Part shown: one piece after another, positions 44,609 to 53,914 of the stretch
How positions within the stretch are numbered: position 1 is the stretch's first letter
Layout: every line of letters starts with the position of its first letter
Program-made: the position numbers and the translations under genes
DNA from: Roseateles_E sp005503085
GTDB taxonomy: Bacteria; Pseudomonadota; Gammaproteobacteria; Burkholderiales; Burkholderiaceae_C
Length of the DNA: 64,000 nucleotides
Assembly (NCBI RefSeq): GCF_028462495.1
Contig: NZ_JAQOWX010000007.1
Coordinates: 20,005 to 84,004, forward strand
Direction of reading: 5' to 3'
The notes under the pieces: generated by a model
Told to the model about the DNA's origin: nothing
Databases searched by the model: none
What the model saw: only the letters and a program-made list of their open reading frames with translations

Positions 44609-45169
44609 TCAGGCGGCGGCGATGCGGGCCAACTTTGAAAAATAGGGGCCGGCAATGCGCAAGCGCAGTGCCTCAGCCGCTTGAACCTGCGCTGGGTCGT
44701 TCTCGATCAGTACCAGGCTGCCCAGCTCTCGCCAGTTCGGGGCCGCCCCCTTGCTTGCCAGCAGGCGCAGCACGCGGGGCAGCAGTTGTCGAAAAGCGTC
44801 ACCGCGCGCCGTCAGCAATTTGGTGACGCGCGCCTCGGACACGCCTGCATCGGCCAGTTGCTCGCCCAGTCGGCCGGGGCTGTGGCCGGTGAGCGCCATG
44901 CCCTGCGCAATCAAGGCCCAGCGGGGCCAGGTCTCGGCGTGCCAGGTGTGGGGCTCGAGCCCCGCATGCAACAGGCCTCGCGCGAGGGCGGCCAGCTCAT
45001 GGGGTTGGAGTGCCTGGGTTTGCAGGCGCGCCAGCGCGGCCCGGTCACCGGGCGGGGCATGAGCAATCCAGCCAGCCAGCTTGGAGAACATCTCGCCAGG
45101 CTGGGCCGGTTCAGCTGGTGCATCGGGGCCTGCTTTGGCGGCAGTCGCCGCAGTGTTTTGCTCGCTCAT
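44609..45169 (-). CDS. cse2: Cse2 (CasB), Cascade small subunit
   Basis: This is a 186-aa helical protein. After a low-complexity Ala/Pro/Glu-rich N-terminus (about 25 residues, longer than usual) the Cse2 fold begins (MFSKLAGWIAHAPPGDRAALARLQTQALQPHELAALARG), with RVTKLLTARGDAFRQLLPRVLRLL in the middle. It binds along the crRNA-target duplex. Its ATG overlaps the cas8e stop by four bases. Confidence 0.93.
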   Translation of the reverse strand: MSEQNTAATAAKAGPDAPAEPAQPGEMFSKLAGWIAHAPPGDRAALARLQTQALQPHELAALARGLLHAGLEPHTWHAETWPRWALIAQGMALTGHSPGRLGEQLADAGVSEARVTKLLTARGDAFRQLLPRVLRLLASKGAAPNWRELGSLVLIENDPAQVQAAEALRLRIAGPYFSKLARIAAA

Positions 45170-46767
45170 GCCTGGTTGTCCTGGGATGTGGAGAGGGTGG
45201 CGTAGTGCTGTGCCAGCAAGGGCAGCGGACTCTTGGGTGATCTCAGGCCGCCGTGAAACCGGCTCAGCGCAGCGGCCTGGGCGCGGTAGCGCTGCATGCC
45301 ACTGCGCGGGCCAGCGTTGAAGGCGTGGCGGAGCAGTCTTTCCGCACGCTCAGTCAGGGCGATCAGCCAGCTCAGGCGCTCGGCGCTGGCATCGTCGGCC
45401 TCGACCTCCGCCGTGAGATCGGCGAAGAAGCGCGCGTCTTCGACTGCCTCGAAAGGCTTGGCGAAGTCGCTGGCTTTGTTCTTGGTGCTGTCGCTCGCGT
45501 CCTTGCCGACGGGTCCGTTGTTGAACAGAGTCATCAAGGACAACCACAGGAGCTTGCGAACCTCGGCAATGGCCGCGATGCGCTCGCCGGAGATGCGCGC
45601 AGCCACGTCGCGCGAACCGCCCAGCAGGCGGCGTAGCTTGGGTGAGATGGGCACGCGGCGCTCGTGGTAGCCCTCGGTCTTGCCTTGCCCCCGCGTAACG
45701 CCGCGCGCAATGAGTTCAAGCCGAGTGCCTTCACCCTCGCAACCGACATGCTGTGCCCGACCGGCTTTGTACTTCCCTCCAAAGAGCAGTTCAGCCATCA
45801 GCTTGTAGCCAAAGCCATCACTGGTGATGGTGAGTGCCTTGCCTTCGGCGATGTCAATGGGTGTCCAGGCGTCGCCTGTCATGCCGTTGAGGTCTTTCGC
45901 GGCGATTCTGGCTGCCTTGGTTCCGGCGCCTAAGGCCTGCAACTCCGCGCCGTGGCATTGCAAACGCACGCGGCGGCACAGCTCAATGTAGAGGGGATCG
46001 AGTCGCCCAAAGGCGCAACTGCTGTTGCCATCCCAGGCTTGCAACCAGACCAGGGCCAGGCCATTCTCGGTGGACATGCCATGTTCTTGTGCGATGTCGT
46101 CCCGCGCGTGAAGCAGCGTTGCAACATCTCGAAGCCAGCGCCGTCCCCATCCTTCCACTGTGGCAACACCCACGCCAGGCCGGCTGGCAAAGCCTCCGTT
46201 CATGCGCGAGATGCCGTAGTTTCCCGCACCCAAGAAGCCTTCCTGAGTTTGCAGACTGATCAGTGCAAGCAACCAGTCCTGAGCGTCTGCCGCACTCGCA
46301 CGAGCAGCTTTCAGATCATGGTTCTTTGAAGTGACAAGTATGTCGAGTTCGTCGGCTGCGTGATAGACCGACTTCCAACTCGCCACACTCCCCCCCGGCA
46401 CCGCCGCCTGCAGCAAGGCCGGCCGGTCCGGCGGCGTGACCAGGCACCAGGCCGCACCGTCCGGGTCGTCCGGTGTCAGGGCCAGCAGGGCTGAACGCCA
46501 CTGGGCAGCGGTCTCGAACACGGTCTTGCGGCCTGCAGCATGCAGGGCAATGGCGGCGAGCTGGCACAAGAAGGCGTGCCAGGGGTGGCGCTGGTGGGCG
46601 CGCAAGGCGGGGAAGTCCCGCACCAGGTCGCTTGCCATGGCCACGAACAGCTCGGGCAGGCTGGCTTGAATGCGGGCGTTGTCGGCCACGTGGCGGTAGC
46701 TAATCAGCGGCTCGTTCAACAATGAATAGTGCAAGCCCGCTTGCGATGGACTGCTGGTGTGGGTCAT
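45166..46767 (-). CDS. cas8e: Cas8e (Cse1/CasA), Cascade large subunit
   Basis: This is a 533-aa protein, the PAM-reading large subunit that recruits Cas3. Family features include HYSLLNEPLISYRH at the N-terminus, LPELFVAMASDLVRDFPALRAHQRHPWHAFLCQLAAIAL, LLALISLQTQEGFLGAGNYGISRMNGGFASRPG and a C-terminal helical bundle. The ATG at 46767 overlaps the cas3 stop by four bases; the frame upstream to 46845 is inside cas3. Confidence 0.95.
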   Translation of the reverse strand: MTHTSSPSQAGLHYSLLNEPLISYRHVADNARIQASLPELFVAMASDLVRDFPALRAHQRHPWHAFLCQLAAIALHAAGRKTVFETAAQWRSALLALTPDDPDGAAWCLVTPPDRPALLQAAVPGGSVASWKSVYHAADELDILVTSKNHDLKAARASAADAQDWLLALISLQTQEGFLGAGNYGISRMNGGFASRPGVGVATVEGWGRRWLRDVATLLHARDDIAQEHGMSTENGLALVWLQAWDGNSSCAFGRLDPLYIELCRRVRLQCHGAELQALGAGTKAARIAAKDLNGMTGDAWTPIDIAEGKALTITSDGFGYKLMAELLFGGKYKAGRAQHVGCEGEGTRLELIARGVTRGQGKTEGYHERRVPISPKLRRLLGGSRDVAARISGERIAAIAEVRKLLWLSLMTLFNNGPVGKDASDSTKNKASDFAKPFEAVEDARFFADLTAEVEADDASAERLSWLIALTERAERLLRHAFNAGPRSGMQRYRAQAAALSRFHGGLRSPKSPLPLLAQHYATLSTSQDNQA

Positions 46768-49544
46768 TGCCCCTCCCCTCCCTCTACAGCTATTGTCAAG
46801 CGCTCCAGCCCGAAACGACTGTAGCGAAAACGAGCATCTCCCCAACTGAAGGCAAAGCCTGACCCTTCGCCCAGAGGACCTACATCGGTAGCTTCGGCAT
46901 CAGGGGACAGGCCGCGTGGCACCTGATGGTGCCGCACGGCCAGCTGCCGCACGGGCACGCCGAAGGGCCCGACTGGCGGCCCTTGATCTCCAAACACCAG
47001 CAGCCGATCAGCAGCGCCCAGCCGGGTGGCCAACTGCTCGCCTGCCTCCGGGAAGGGATGCTCACCGAAGCCTTGCGTGTACGCAAGGGCTTGCAGTCCG
47101 CCCAGACTGGCCTTGGCAGCGGTGCTGCCATCCACCTCTTGGCCGAACTGTTGCCAGGCTTCGCCCAGCCCCTTGCTGATCAGATCGAGGCCCTCGGGGT
47201 GGGTGGCTTGCTCGACCAGCAAGCGGTTGTCGGCCGGAATCTGTCGACTGGGCTGGGCGGCAATCAGACGGCGGGTGGCTTCGATGATGCGCAGGTCCAG
47301 GTACACCCCGTCCAGGGACTTGCCCTTGCTGCGCAGCGGCCCTAGGCCGTGCTGCATGCGCTTCAGCAAAGGGGTCAGGTCATGCCCGGCCGGGGTCAGT
47401 ACCCAGGCCTGCGCCGTCTCGAAGCCCATGGGGCGTACATCGCCGGGCTGCTCGGCGGACGGACGCGCGTGGCGATGCAGCCGTCCCAGGCGCTGCAATA
47501 GCACGTCCATGGGGCACAGATCAGTGATGAGCAGGTCGGCATCAATGTCCAGGCTTTGCTCCAGGGTCTGCGTGCCGATGAGAATGCGCCCGCCGGGCGA
47601 GACGCGCTGCTTGCCCATTTGCGCCTGCACTTGATCGTCCAGCAGTGGGCGCTCCTGGCGGCTGAAGCGGCTGTGATGCAGAGTGGCGATGCCATTCACC
47701 TTGAACAGCAGTTCGTCCGATAGGTCTTGGGCTTCCAGCAGGGCTTCCAGCGCTCGTAGGGTGGCGACCGCCGCAGGCACGGTATTGCGTATCACCAGCA
47801 CGCGCGCCCCACGCTGGGCGGCTTCAAGGGCTCGTGCGGCAATGCGCTCGGGCTGGTCGATTTCATCAAGCAAGTGCCAGGAGACCTCCTTGTGCCGTGG
47901 ATTGCCTTCGATGGTGCGCACTTGCGCAAATCCACCCACTTGGGTGCTCAGGGCTGGATAGGGTTGCCGCAGGGCTTCGAGTAGCGTCGGTGCGGCTGAA
48001 CGTCGGGCTGTGCCGATGCTGAGAAACTTGCTGCGCGCCACCGCCCCCAGGGTGGCGGACAAGAGCAGGGCCTGACCGCCGCAAGCCACATGGGCACGCA
48101 GCAGCTGTTCCAGCAGAGCCGTCATATAGGCGTCCGAGGCGTGGACCTCGTCTACCACCAAAAGGCTGCGGGCCAGCATGGCATGGCGCAGGTGAGCATG
48201 CTTGAGCGGCAGGGCCGCCAACAGAGCCTGATCCACCGTGCCCACGGCGATGGTGGCGGCCAGATAGCGCTTGGGAGATTCGACAGCCCAGCGGCGCTCG
48301 GACTGTGCATCGCCCGGACTGTCGGACCACAGTACACGATAGCCCGGCAGGCGCTGCGGCAGAGCTTCGTCTGCCGCTTCATAGCCGGGCAGGGCTCGCA
48401 CCACCAGGGGTGTGCCAGCAGGCCAGACACGGCTGGCAAAGTCGCGCACGCGCTGGTGGATTTGGGTAGCAGCCACGCGGGTGGGCAAAGCGAAATAGAG
48501 GCTGTCCACCTCGCCCCGTTGAAAGAGGTGCAGAAAGCGCCAGAGCGCGGCTTCGGTCTTGCCACTGCCGGTTTCGGCTTCCAAGATGGCCACCGGGCCA
48601 AGGTCTTTTGCGCTCATGGCAGCCTGCATCGGCCGCGCGCCTGGCAGGTCGAAAGCCTGGAAGAAGCTAGGTGGCTGCTGGTTCACAGCCAGGCGTTGGG
48701 CCAGCACGTCCAGGCCGATCACCCGCACCGCATACCGTGCCCGGTCGGGCGCGCTCAGCGCGCGATTCTCACCCGGCAGGCTATATGGGAAAAAACCATC
48801 TCGAGTGTCAGATCCCAACCAATCGGCCAACTGCACCAAGCCGGCGAAGATGTGCGTGAAGGCAGGGCTGTCGGGCAATTCGGCGTCTACCACCTTGAAG
48901 GCCAGCGGGTAAACATCCAGGCAAGTCTGGCCGATCCGAGCCACAGCGGCAGCCGGGTCATAGATCAGCTGGCCAGCCTGCCACACCGGCGCCCAGTCCT
49001 GGCTGTTATGCTTGACTTGCACGGGCTTGCCGTGATGGCTGATGCTGGCGTGCAGCAAGGTTAGGACGGCCTCACCCCAGTCATTCATGGCGGTCAAGGG
49101 CAGGCCTTGCACGACGACAAGGGCACGCGGATCGTCGGATTCAAAAAGGGTCCATCCCTCCGCACCGTGTCCGGAGTGCACAGGCCAACCCAATTTCCGC
49201 GCAACGCTCTCGGGCCAGTACTTGGCCTGAAAGCCGGGGCAGCACTTGCCGATGTCGTGCAGTAGCACCAGCACGGCCAGGCGCTGCAGGTCGCTCGCCT
49301 GCAGTGCTCGGCCAGCGGTCGTGTTTAGCGCGCGCCGGATTGCTTCGCACTCCGTCATGGCGATGAAACAGGCTGCGACGTCGAGCATGTGATCGATCAG
49401 CGAATGAATGGCTGAGACGCCTCCCTCGTCGTTGCGTTGCAACTTGCCCCATATCGGCCACTCCGAGCTCAGCTTTTGAACAGGCTGTGGCGGCTGCAGT
49501 TCGGGAGGCAACGTCATGGTGCTGGGCAATTCTCGTGTGCACAT
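46764..49544 (-). CDS. cas3: Cas3 helicase-nuclease
   Basis: This is a 926-aa protein, the first gene of the cas operon. The N-terminal HD nuclease shows HSLIDHMLDVAACF, LLHDIGKCCPGFQAKYW, HSGHGAEGW and ASISHHGKPV. The SF2 helicase follows with Walker A ETGSGKTEAALW, DEVH box LLVVDEVHASDAYM, SAT-type LLLSATLG and motif VI QRLGRLHRHAR. All key residues look intact, so it should nick, unwind and degrade DNA marked by Cascade. An alternative ATG lies nine codons downstream (49517). The operon promoter must lie in 49545-49749, next to the shared palindromic site. Confidence 0.96.
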   Translation of the reverse strand: MCTRELPSTMTLPPELQPPQPVQKLSSEWPIWGKLQRNDEGGVSAIHSLIDHMLDVAACFIAMTECEAIRRALNTTAGRALQASDLQRLAVLVLLHDIGKCCPGFQAKYWPESVARKLGWPVHSGHGAEGWTLFESDDPRALVVVQGLPLTAMNDWGEAVLTLLHASISHHGKPVQVKHNSQDWAPVWQAGQLIYDPAAAVARIGQTCLDVYPLAFKVVDAELPDSPAFTHIFAGLVQLADWLGSDTRDGFFPYSLPGENRALSAPDRARYAVRVIGLDVLAQRLAVNQQPPSFFQAFDLPGARPMQAAMSAKDLGPVAILEAETGSGKTEAALWRFLHLFQRGEVDSLYFALPTRVAATQIHQRVRDFASRVWPAGTPLVVRALPGYEAADEALPQRLPGYRVLWSDSPGDAQSERRWAVESPKRYLAATIAVGTVDQALLAALPLKHAHLRHAMLARSLLVVDEVHASDAYMTALLEQLLRAHVACGGQALLLSATLGAVARSKFLSIGTARRSAAPTLLEALRQPYPALSTQVGGFAQVRTIEGNPRHKEVSWHLLDEIDQPERIAARALEAAQRGARVLVIRNTVPAAVATLRALEALLEAQDLSDELLFKVNGIATLHHSRFSRQERPLLDDQVQAQMGKQRVSPGGRILIGTQTLEQSLDIDADLLITDLCPMDVLLQRLGRLHRHARPSAEQPGDVRPMGFETAQAWVLTPAGHDLTPLLKRMQHGLGPLRSKGKSLDGVYLDLRIIEATRRLIAAQPSRQIPADNRLLVEQATHPEGLDLISKGLGEAWQQFGQEVDGSTAAKASLGGLQALAYTQGFGEHPFPEAGEQLATRLGAADRLLVFGDQGPPVGPFGVPVRQLAVRHHQVPRGLSPDAEATDVGPLGEGSGFAFSWGDARFRYSRFGLERLTIAVEGGEGQ

Positions 49545-49687
49545 CGGATGCGCAGTATCACTAGCTTCGAGGAGCGGGGGTGCCCTCTCCGCCGATACAG
49601 ACAGAGCTTCGGGACTCCAAATGCTGGCGCCCAGCCTATCCTGCAGTCATTCCTTCTCTTCTTTTGGGGTGGATCTAGCGCCCCCAA

Positions 49688-49720
49688 GTTGCTGATTTTT
49701 AGCAAAATTCAGCACGCGTT
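49688..49720 (+). promoter_or_regulatory. Palindromic operator upstream of the stb operon (copy A)
   Basis: This 33-bp site contains GCTGATT...TTAGCAAAA then TCAGCACGCG. It is nearly identical, over 27 of 33 positions, to the reverse complement of 63406-63438. It ends exactly 29 bp before the ATG of the stbA-like gene (49750), and the other copy ends 29 bp before the MobC-like ATG. It also lies upstream of cas3 on the other strand. Probably the binding site of an island-encoded repressor such as the StbA-like protein. Confidence 0.7.
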
Positions 49721-49749
49721 TTCGCCGATTTCATGCCGAAGATTGGTTC

Positions 49750-50274
49750 ATGCCAATCGACATCATCAGCGCAGGCTCAGACGGTGACTCCAGAGCGAAC
49801 GCAGACCAGCACGACAGTGCACCGGGAGTGAACCGAGACTGCCCCCGCAGTGGCGCAGGACTGAACGCCGCGACGGTCATGTCGCTGGCACCGACCGAGG
49901 CGCCTGGCCGCATCACCCGCAAGGCACGGCAGTACCAAGCCGCGATCGCCGAGCTTCGCGCGCAGGGCTACACCCTGGCGGCGATCTGCCGGTCACTGGC
50001 GGCTGCGGGTATGCACGTCAGCGTCAGCACCGTTCGACGAGAAGCCATTCGACAAGCCGCGCCGGCCCGGATCCCCTCGCTGCAGCCCCACCTCGCCGCC
50101 CACGGCGCCTCCTCACCCGCCTATGCCTCAGAGCCGACCGTCGCGCGAGCGACAACGACGGCATCCCTGCCCCGTGCAGGCGTGTCCGTTCCCTGCAGCG
50201 CCAAAGATGAGGCCGAGATCTTTGCGCTCGGGGTGATCACCAACCCACTCGTCCGTGCAAAGGAGCCACCATGA
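49750..50274 (+). CDS. StbA-like putative DNA-binding protein
   Basis: This is a 174-aa protein with a predicted helix-turn-helix at about residues 55-100 (RITRKARQYQAAIAELRAQGYTLAAICRSLAAAGMHVSVSTVRREAI), flanked by low-complexity Ala/Ser/Pro-rich tails. It is the first gene of a three-gene operon with the StbB-like ATPase and the StbC-like membrane protein, joined by ATGA overlaps. In R388-type plasmids StbA binds repeats upstream of its own operon and affects both plasmid position and transfer. That role here is inferred from context, because the sequence itself is only loosely alike. Confidence 0.65.
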   Translation: MPIDIISAGSDGDSRANADQHDSAPGVNRDCPRSGAGLNAATVMSLAPTEAPGRITRKARQYQAAIAELRAQGYTLAAICRSLAAAGMHVSVSTVRREAIRQAAPARIPSLQPHLAAHGASSPAYASEPTVARATTTASLPRAGVSVPCSAKDEAEIFALGVITNPLVRAKEPP

Positions 50275-51095
50275 AGATCGCTGTCATCAACTTCTCCGGC
50301 AACGTGGGCAAGACCACCGTGGCCCGTCACCTGCTGCTGCCCCGCATTCCCGGCGCGGAGCTGATCGTCGTGGAAAGCGTGAATGCTGACGGCGGCCCCA
50401 GTGGCGACCGACACGGCAGCCCGGCGCAATCCCTGCGCGGCCGCCAGTTCGCTGCGCTGCAGGAGTACCTGCAGACCATCGACAGCGCCGTGGTCGACAT
50501 CGGCGCCAGCAACGTGGAGGAGCTGCTGGACCTGATGCAGCTCTACCAGGGCAGCCATGAAGACTTCGACTGCTTCATCGTGCCGACCGTGCCGGGGCCC
50601 AAGCAGCAGCAAGACACGATTGCGACCTTGATCGCGCTGTCGCGCCTGGGCGTGCCGGCCTCGCGGGTGAAGATCGTGTTCAACATGCTGGAGCCTGCAG
50701 CCAGCGTCGAGGATGCGTTCTACCTGCTGCAAGCCTTCCTGGCCGAACGGCCGCTCGCGACGGTGAACACGGCCTGCCGCTTCCGAGCGAACGAGATCTA
50801 CGCGCGCATTCGAGGTCACCGGGGCGCCCAAGCCGACCTGGCCACGCTGGCCAGCGACGATACCGACTACAAGGCCTTGATCCGCCAGTCGCCCGACATC
50901 GGCGAGAAGCTCACCCTGGCCGAGAAGCTCGCCACCCGCCGGCTGGCCTCATGGGCGATCACGGAACACGATGCGTGCTTCGCAGCGCTGAGCTTGGAAG
51001 AGGCGCAGGCGCCGCTTGTCGACTCGGCACTCGGATCCACTCTCAACGAAATCTCCGCAGCACTCCCGAAACCTGCCCGGAGGGCCGCGCGATGA
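50271..51095 (+). CDS. StbB-like P-loop ATPase (plasmid/island maintenance)
   Basis: This is a 274-aa protein with an N-terminal deviant Walker A motif (VINFSGNVGKTTVARHLL) and SAVVDIGASNVEELLDLM in the Walker B area, followed by FIVPTVPGPKQQQDT. This pattern matches StbB of mobilizable plasmids, a relative of ParA/MinD. It starts four bases inside the StbA-like gene and overlaps the next gene. Maintenance of the excised circle, or positioning during transfer, is the likely role. Confidence 0.8.
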   Translation: MKIAVINFSGNVGKTTVARHLLLPRIPGAELIVVESVNADGGPSGDRHGSPAQSLRGRQFAALQEYLQTIDSAVVDIGASNVEELLDLMQLYQGSHEDFDCFIVPTVPGPKQQQDTIATLIALSRLGVPASRVKIVFNMLEPAASVEDAFYLLQAFLAERPLATVNTACRFRANEIYARIRGHRGAQADLATLASDDTDYKALIRQSPDIGEKLTLAEKLATRRLASWAITEHDACFAALSLEEAQAPLVDSALGSTLNEISAALPKPARRAAR

Positions 51096-51574
51096 CGGCC
51101 CAGCTCAACGGCCGCGAGGCGCTGTTCGTCGAGTCGCTCGGCGAGATGGCCACGGTGGTGAATCGGGTCGAGGCCCTGGTGCCCCTGTTGCAAGACACCC
51201 GGAAATCGCTGATCGATGCGAACACACAGTTGTGCAACCAGCGCCGCGAGTTCGATGTTCACATGCATGCCATCACCGAGCACGCAAAGCTCGTGGCGAT
51301 GAACCACGTCGCACAGCACACACGCGAGATGACGCGCAAGTCGGTGCAGACGCAGGTCGTGGAGATCCACGAAGCGGCGCGCAAGGCGATGGGTGCCGAA
51401 ATCCGTCCGACCTTGCAAGAGCTGATCGCACCGCTGCACCGCCTGGCATACCAGGCCAGTCAACGCGAGAGTGCCCGGGAACGCTGGGAACGCTGGCTGG
51501 CGCATGCGATGACGGCCGCAGTGGCCTCCTCGGTCACTTTGATCCTGGTGAGCGCCTGGCTGTGGACCCGCTGA
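51092..51574 (+). CDS. StbC-like coiled-coil, tail-anchored protein
   Basis: This is a 160-aa protein. A long helical, probably coiled-coil central part (EALVPLLQDTRKSLIDANTQLCNQRREFDVHMHAITEHAKL) is followed by a C-terminal membrane helix (AAVASSVTLILVSAWLW), so it should be tail-anchored. The ATG overlaps the StbB-like stop by four bases. StbC proteins in similar operons have no settled function; membrane anchoring of the ATPase is a reasonable guess. The 289 bp after it hold no gene that I can support. Confidence 0.7.
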   Translation: MTAQLNGREALFVESLGEMATVVNRVEALVPLLQDTRKSLIDANTQLCNQRREFDVHMHAITEHAKLVAMNHVAQHTREMTRKSVQTQVVEIHEAARKAMGAEIRPTLQELIAPLHRLAYQASQRESARERWERWLAHAMTAAVASSVTLILVSAWLWTR

Positions 51575-51863
51575 AGTTCGAGAGGGCTTGAGATCCCAGG
51601 CGGCCCGGCTTCGGGCGTGGCGGGTGCCAGCGGTGCCGATCTGGCCGCAGGCCTGTTCGGCAAGGGGGCGCGTTCATGCGCAGCAGGAAGGCATCAAGCC
51701 CCCATCCGCTGGCACGGGTGCGGGCCGCCTGCCTACCTGCATCGGGCGGCGTCGCCTGTCGACATCGCCATGCGTGATGTCCTACCGTTTCGTCCTGCCC
51801 ATGCCCTGAATGCGGGGGCGTCAGGCCATTCCCTAGCGGGAGGCGCACTCTTAGACTGAACGC

Positions 51864-52082
51864 ATGGACAACCTACTCATGAGCATCTACCTCGCCGTTG
51901 GGCTTGTCCTGGCGGTCGCATTCAGCCAGCGGCGCGAGCTGCTCGGCGGCCTGCCCATCAGTCCGCATGACGATGGTTCAGACTCGCTGCTGTGGTTCGC
52001 CATGTGCGCGGGCTTCTGGCCGCTGATGCTTGTCTCGGCGGTCTACGCAAAGACCAGGAAGTCTCAGCAGAAGCACCGCTGA
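51864..52082 (+). CDS. Small membrane protein, 72 aa
   Basis: This is a short protein with two hydrophobic helices (LLMSIYLAVGLVLAVAF and LLWFAMCAGFWPLMLVSAVYA) and a basic end, so it is probably an inner-membrane hairpin. It stands alone between the stb operon and the convergent FecR gene. No function is known to me. Confidence 0.6.
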   Translation: MDNLLMSIYLAVGLVLAVAFSQRRELLGGLPISPHDDGSDSLLWFAMCAGFWPLMLVSAVYAKTRKSQQKHR

Positions 52083-52134
52083 GCCATCGCATCACCACAT
52101 GCCGGCCACCACGTGCCGGTCTCTTGCGCTGGCG

Positions 52135-53244
52135 CTAAGCCGGCACCAGTTCCAATCGATTGGGCAGTTCTCGGACCAGCAAGCCGTGCAACTTGGCCAA
52201 TGCACGCGCAAAGCCCAGGTTGTCACCCGTCCTGAATACGCCGCTGACCCGTAGGCTTGCGAGCGCACCCGCATCAGCCACACTGATGGGCGTCGCGCTG
52301 TAGCGGTTCATCTCGTCCAGCGCTTGCGGCAGCGACGCGTTGTCGAAGACCGCCTCGCCGCGTTTCCAGGCCAGCACCTGGTCCACGGGGGGTCGGTCGA
52401 CCTGCGGCTTCAGCGCCGCAGCCACCTGGCCACGCGGCCGGGGAGTGACTCGCAAACGCTGGCCCGGCGTCATCTCGACGCCGTCCGCAGACTTTGTCGG
52501 TACGCCGACCGCGCTCGCGCCGCGTACCACCACCCTGCCCTCGACCAGCGTGACGTCGAGCGCCTCACGCGCGCCGGCAACAGACGGTGTCAGCCGCACC
52601 ACAAAGGCCGTCCCGGTGGCGGTGACTTCCGCCCCGGCCGCCTGCACGACAAAGGGCCGGCCCGCATCCTTGGCCACCTCGAAGAATGCCTCTCCGCCTT
52701 CCACGCGCACGCGGCGCTGGGTCTGGTCGAGTTCCACCTTCACCCGGGTCGAGGTGTTCAGCGACATCCGGGTCCCATCCTTCAGGATCACCAGGCGCTG
52801 CTCGCCGATGCCGGTGTCGTAGCGGTCGATGTCGCGCCCCAGCACACCGACCACGAGGGCAGTCGCTGTGAGCGACAGAGCGAGCGCCCAAGGGCGCGGC
52901 CAGGCCCATCCCCTCGTGCCGGCATTCGCGAGGCTGGCGCCCTGCCCTTCCCCACCTTGGCTCTCAGGCCTGCTGGCCGCCGCTGCCCGGGCCACGGCGG
53001 CCCGGTCGACGCCCGCCGCCTCCATCCACAGATCCGTACCGCGCTCGAAGGCCAGCCGGTGCGCCGCCGAGCGTGCCTGCCAGGCTCGGCATTCGCGTTC
53101 CATGTGGTTGGATCGATCCGGCCCATGCAAACGGGCGATCCAGACGGCCGCCTCGGCCGCGATCTCTCGCGTCACGACGGGCTCGGCCCCCCGCCCTTCG
53201 TTTTGCTCGTCGCCCTGCCCGTCCCGCCCCTCTGCGCCAGTCAC
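52135..53244 (-). CDS. FecR-family anti-sigma/sensor protein
   Basis: This is a 369-aa protein. The N-terminal DUF4880 anti-sigma region (EIAAEAAVWIARLHGPDRSNHMERECRAWQA) is followed by one membrane helix (WALALSLTATALVVGVLG), a periplasmic FecR domain (GEQRLVILKDGTRMSLNTSTRVKVELDQTQRRVRVEGGEAFFEVAKDAGRPF) and a DUF4974/STN-like C-terminus (LDEMNRYSATPISVAD, LRVSGVFRTGDN). The GTG start at 53244 overlaps the sigma-factor stop in a GTGA arrangement. It normally relays a signal from a TonB-dependent receptor, but no receptor gene follows. Confidence 0.9.
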   Translation of the reverse strand: MTGAEGRDGQGDEQNEGRGAEPVVTREIAAEAAVWIARLHGPDRSNHMERECRAWQARSAAHRLAFERGTDLWMEAAGVDRAAVARAAAASRPESQGGEGQGASLANAGTRGWAWPRPWALALSLTATALVVGVLGRDIDRYDTGIGEQRLVILKDGTRMSLNTSTRVKVELDQTQRRVRVEGGEAFFEVAKDAGRPFVVQAAGAEVTATGTAFVVRLTPSVAGAREALDVTLVEGRVVVRGASAVGVPTKSADGVEMTPGQRLRVTPRPRGQVAAALKPQVDRPPVDQVLAWKRGEAVFDNASLPQALDEMNRYSATPISVADAGALASLRVSGVFRTGDNLGFARALAKLHGLLVRELPNRLELVPA

Positions 53245-53723
53245 GTTCGCCAGTCCTGCATCCCGGTGATGAGTTGCATCGTAGCCTTGGCGATGTGCTT
53301 CTCCACCGTGCTGATGCTCAAGCCGTGATGATCGGCGATCTCCCGGTAGGTCAGCCCGTCCAGGCGGTGGGCCAGGAAGATGTCCCGGCTCCTTTCGGTC
53401 AGTCGCCCCAAGCAATAGTGCAGCCGTGCCAGGCGTTCACGCCCCAGCACCACGGCCTCAACGGGCGGCGACTCGTCGACCAGGATGACCTCTTCGAGCA
53501 CGACCTGCTCGCCGTGGGTGACACGGCCCCGGTGCTCATCAATGGCCAGGTTCAGCGCGGTCTGCATCAGGAAGGCCTCGGGTTTGTCGACGACCTGCTC
53601 GCGCTCGTAGCGGGCCAGCCGCACCCAGGCTTCCTGGACGATGTCTTCCGCATCCTGAGTCGAGCTGCCGCGCCGCCGCAGGGCATCTCGGATGCGGGAG
53701 AAGACGGGGGGTAGGTTCTTCAT
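53241..53723 (-). CDS. ECF sigma factor, FecI type
   Basis: This is a 160-aa RNA polymerase sigma-70 family protein. Region 2 (DALRRRGSSTQDAEDIVQEAWVRLARYE) and region 4 (LARLHYCLGRLTERSRDIFLAHRLDGLTYREIADHHGLSISTVEKHIAKA) are complete. The ATG at 53723 has an AGGAGGGTG ribosome site; the longer frame upstream has none. It is coupled to fecR. Its natural target, an iron-uptake receptor gene, is not in the island. Confidence 0.92.
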   Translation of the reverse strand: MKNLPPVFSRIRDALRRRGSSTQDAEDIVQEAWVRLARYEREQVVDKPEAFLMQTALNLAIDEHRGRVTHGEQVVLEEVILVDESPPVEAVVLGRERLARLHYCLGRLTERSRDIFLAHRLDGLTYREIADHHGLSISTVEKHIAKATMQLITGMQDWRT

Positions 53724-53884
53724 GATGGGCACCCTCCTGTAAATCAGGACGACCATGCCGCAGTGCGGGTTGCGGTAGGGCCGATGACGGGGTTGACAGA
53801 AACGCACGCGACAGATTCGGAGGGGGCTTGTTCTCCCGATCAGTTCGTGCACACACCGAACAATGTGGATGATCGTCCGTGGTG

Positions 53885-53900
53885 CTATTGACGTCAATAG
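53885..53900. promoter_or_regulatory. Perfect 16-bp palindrome upstream of the XRE gene
   Basis: CTATTGACGTCAATAG reads the same on both strands. It ends 14 bp before the ATG at 53915 of the XRE-family gene and lies 162 bp upstream of the sigma-factor start. Its place over the likely promoter or ribosome-site region suggests an operator for autoregulation by the XRE protein. Confidence 0.6.
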
Positions 53901-53914
53901 CAAAACATCCGTGG

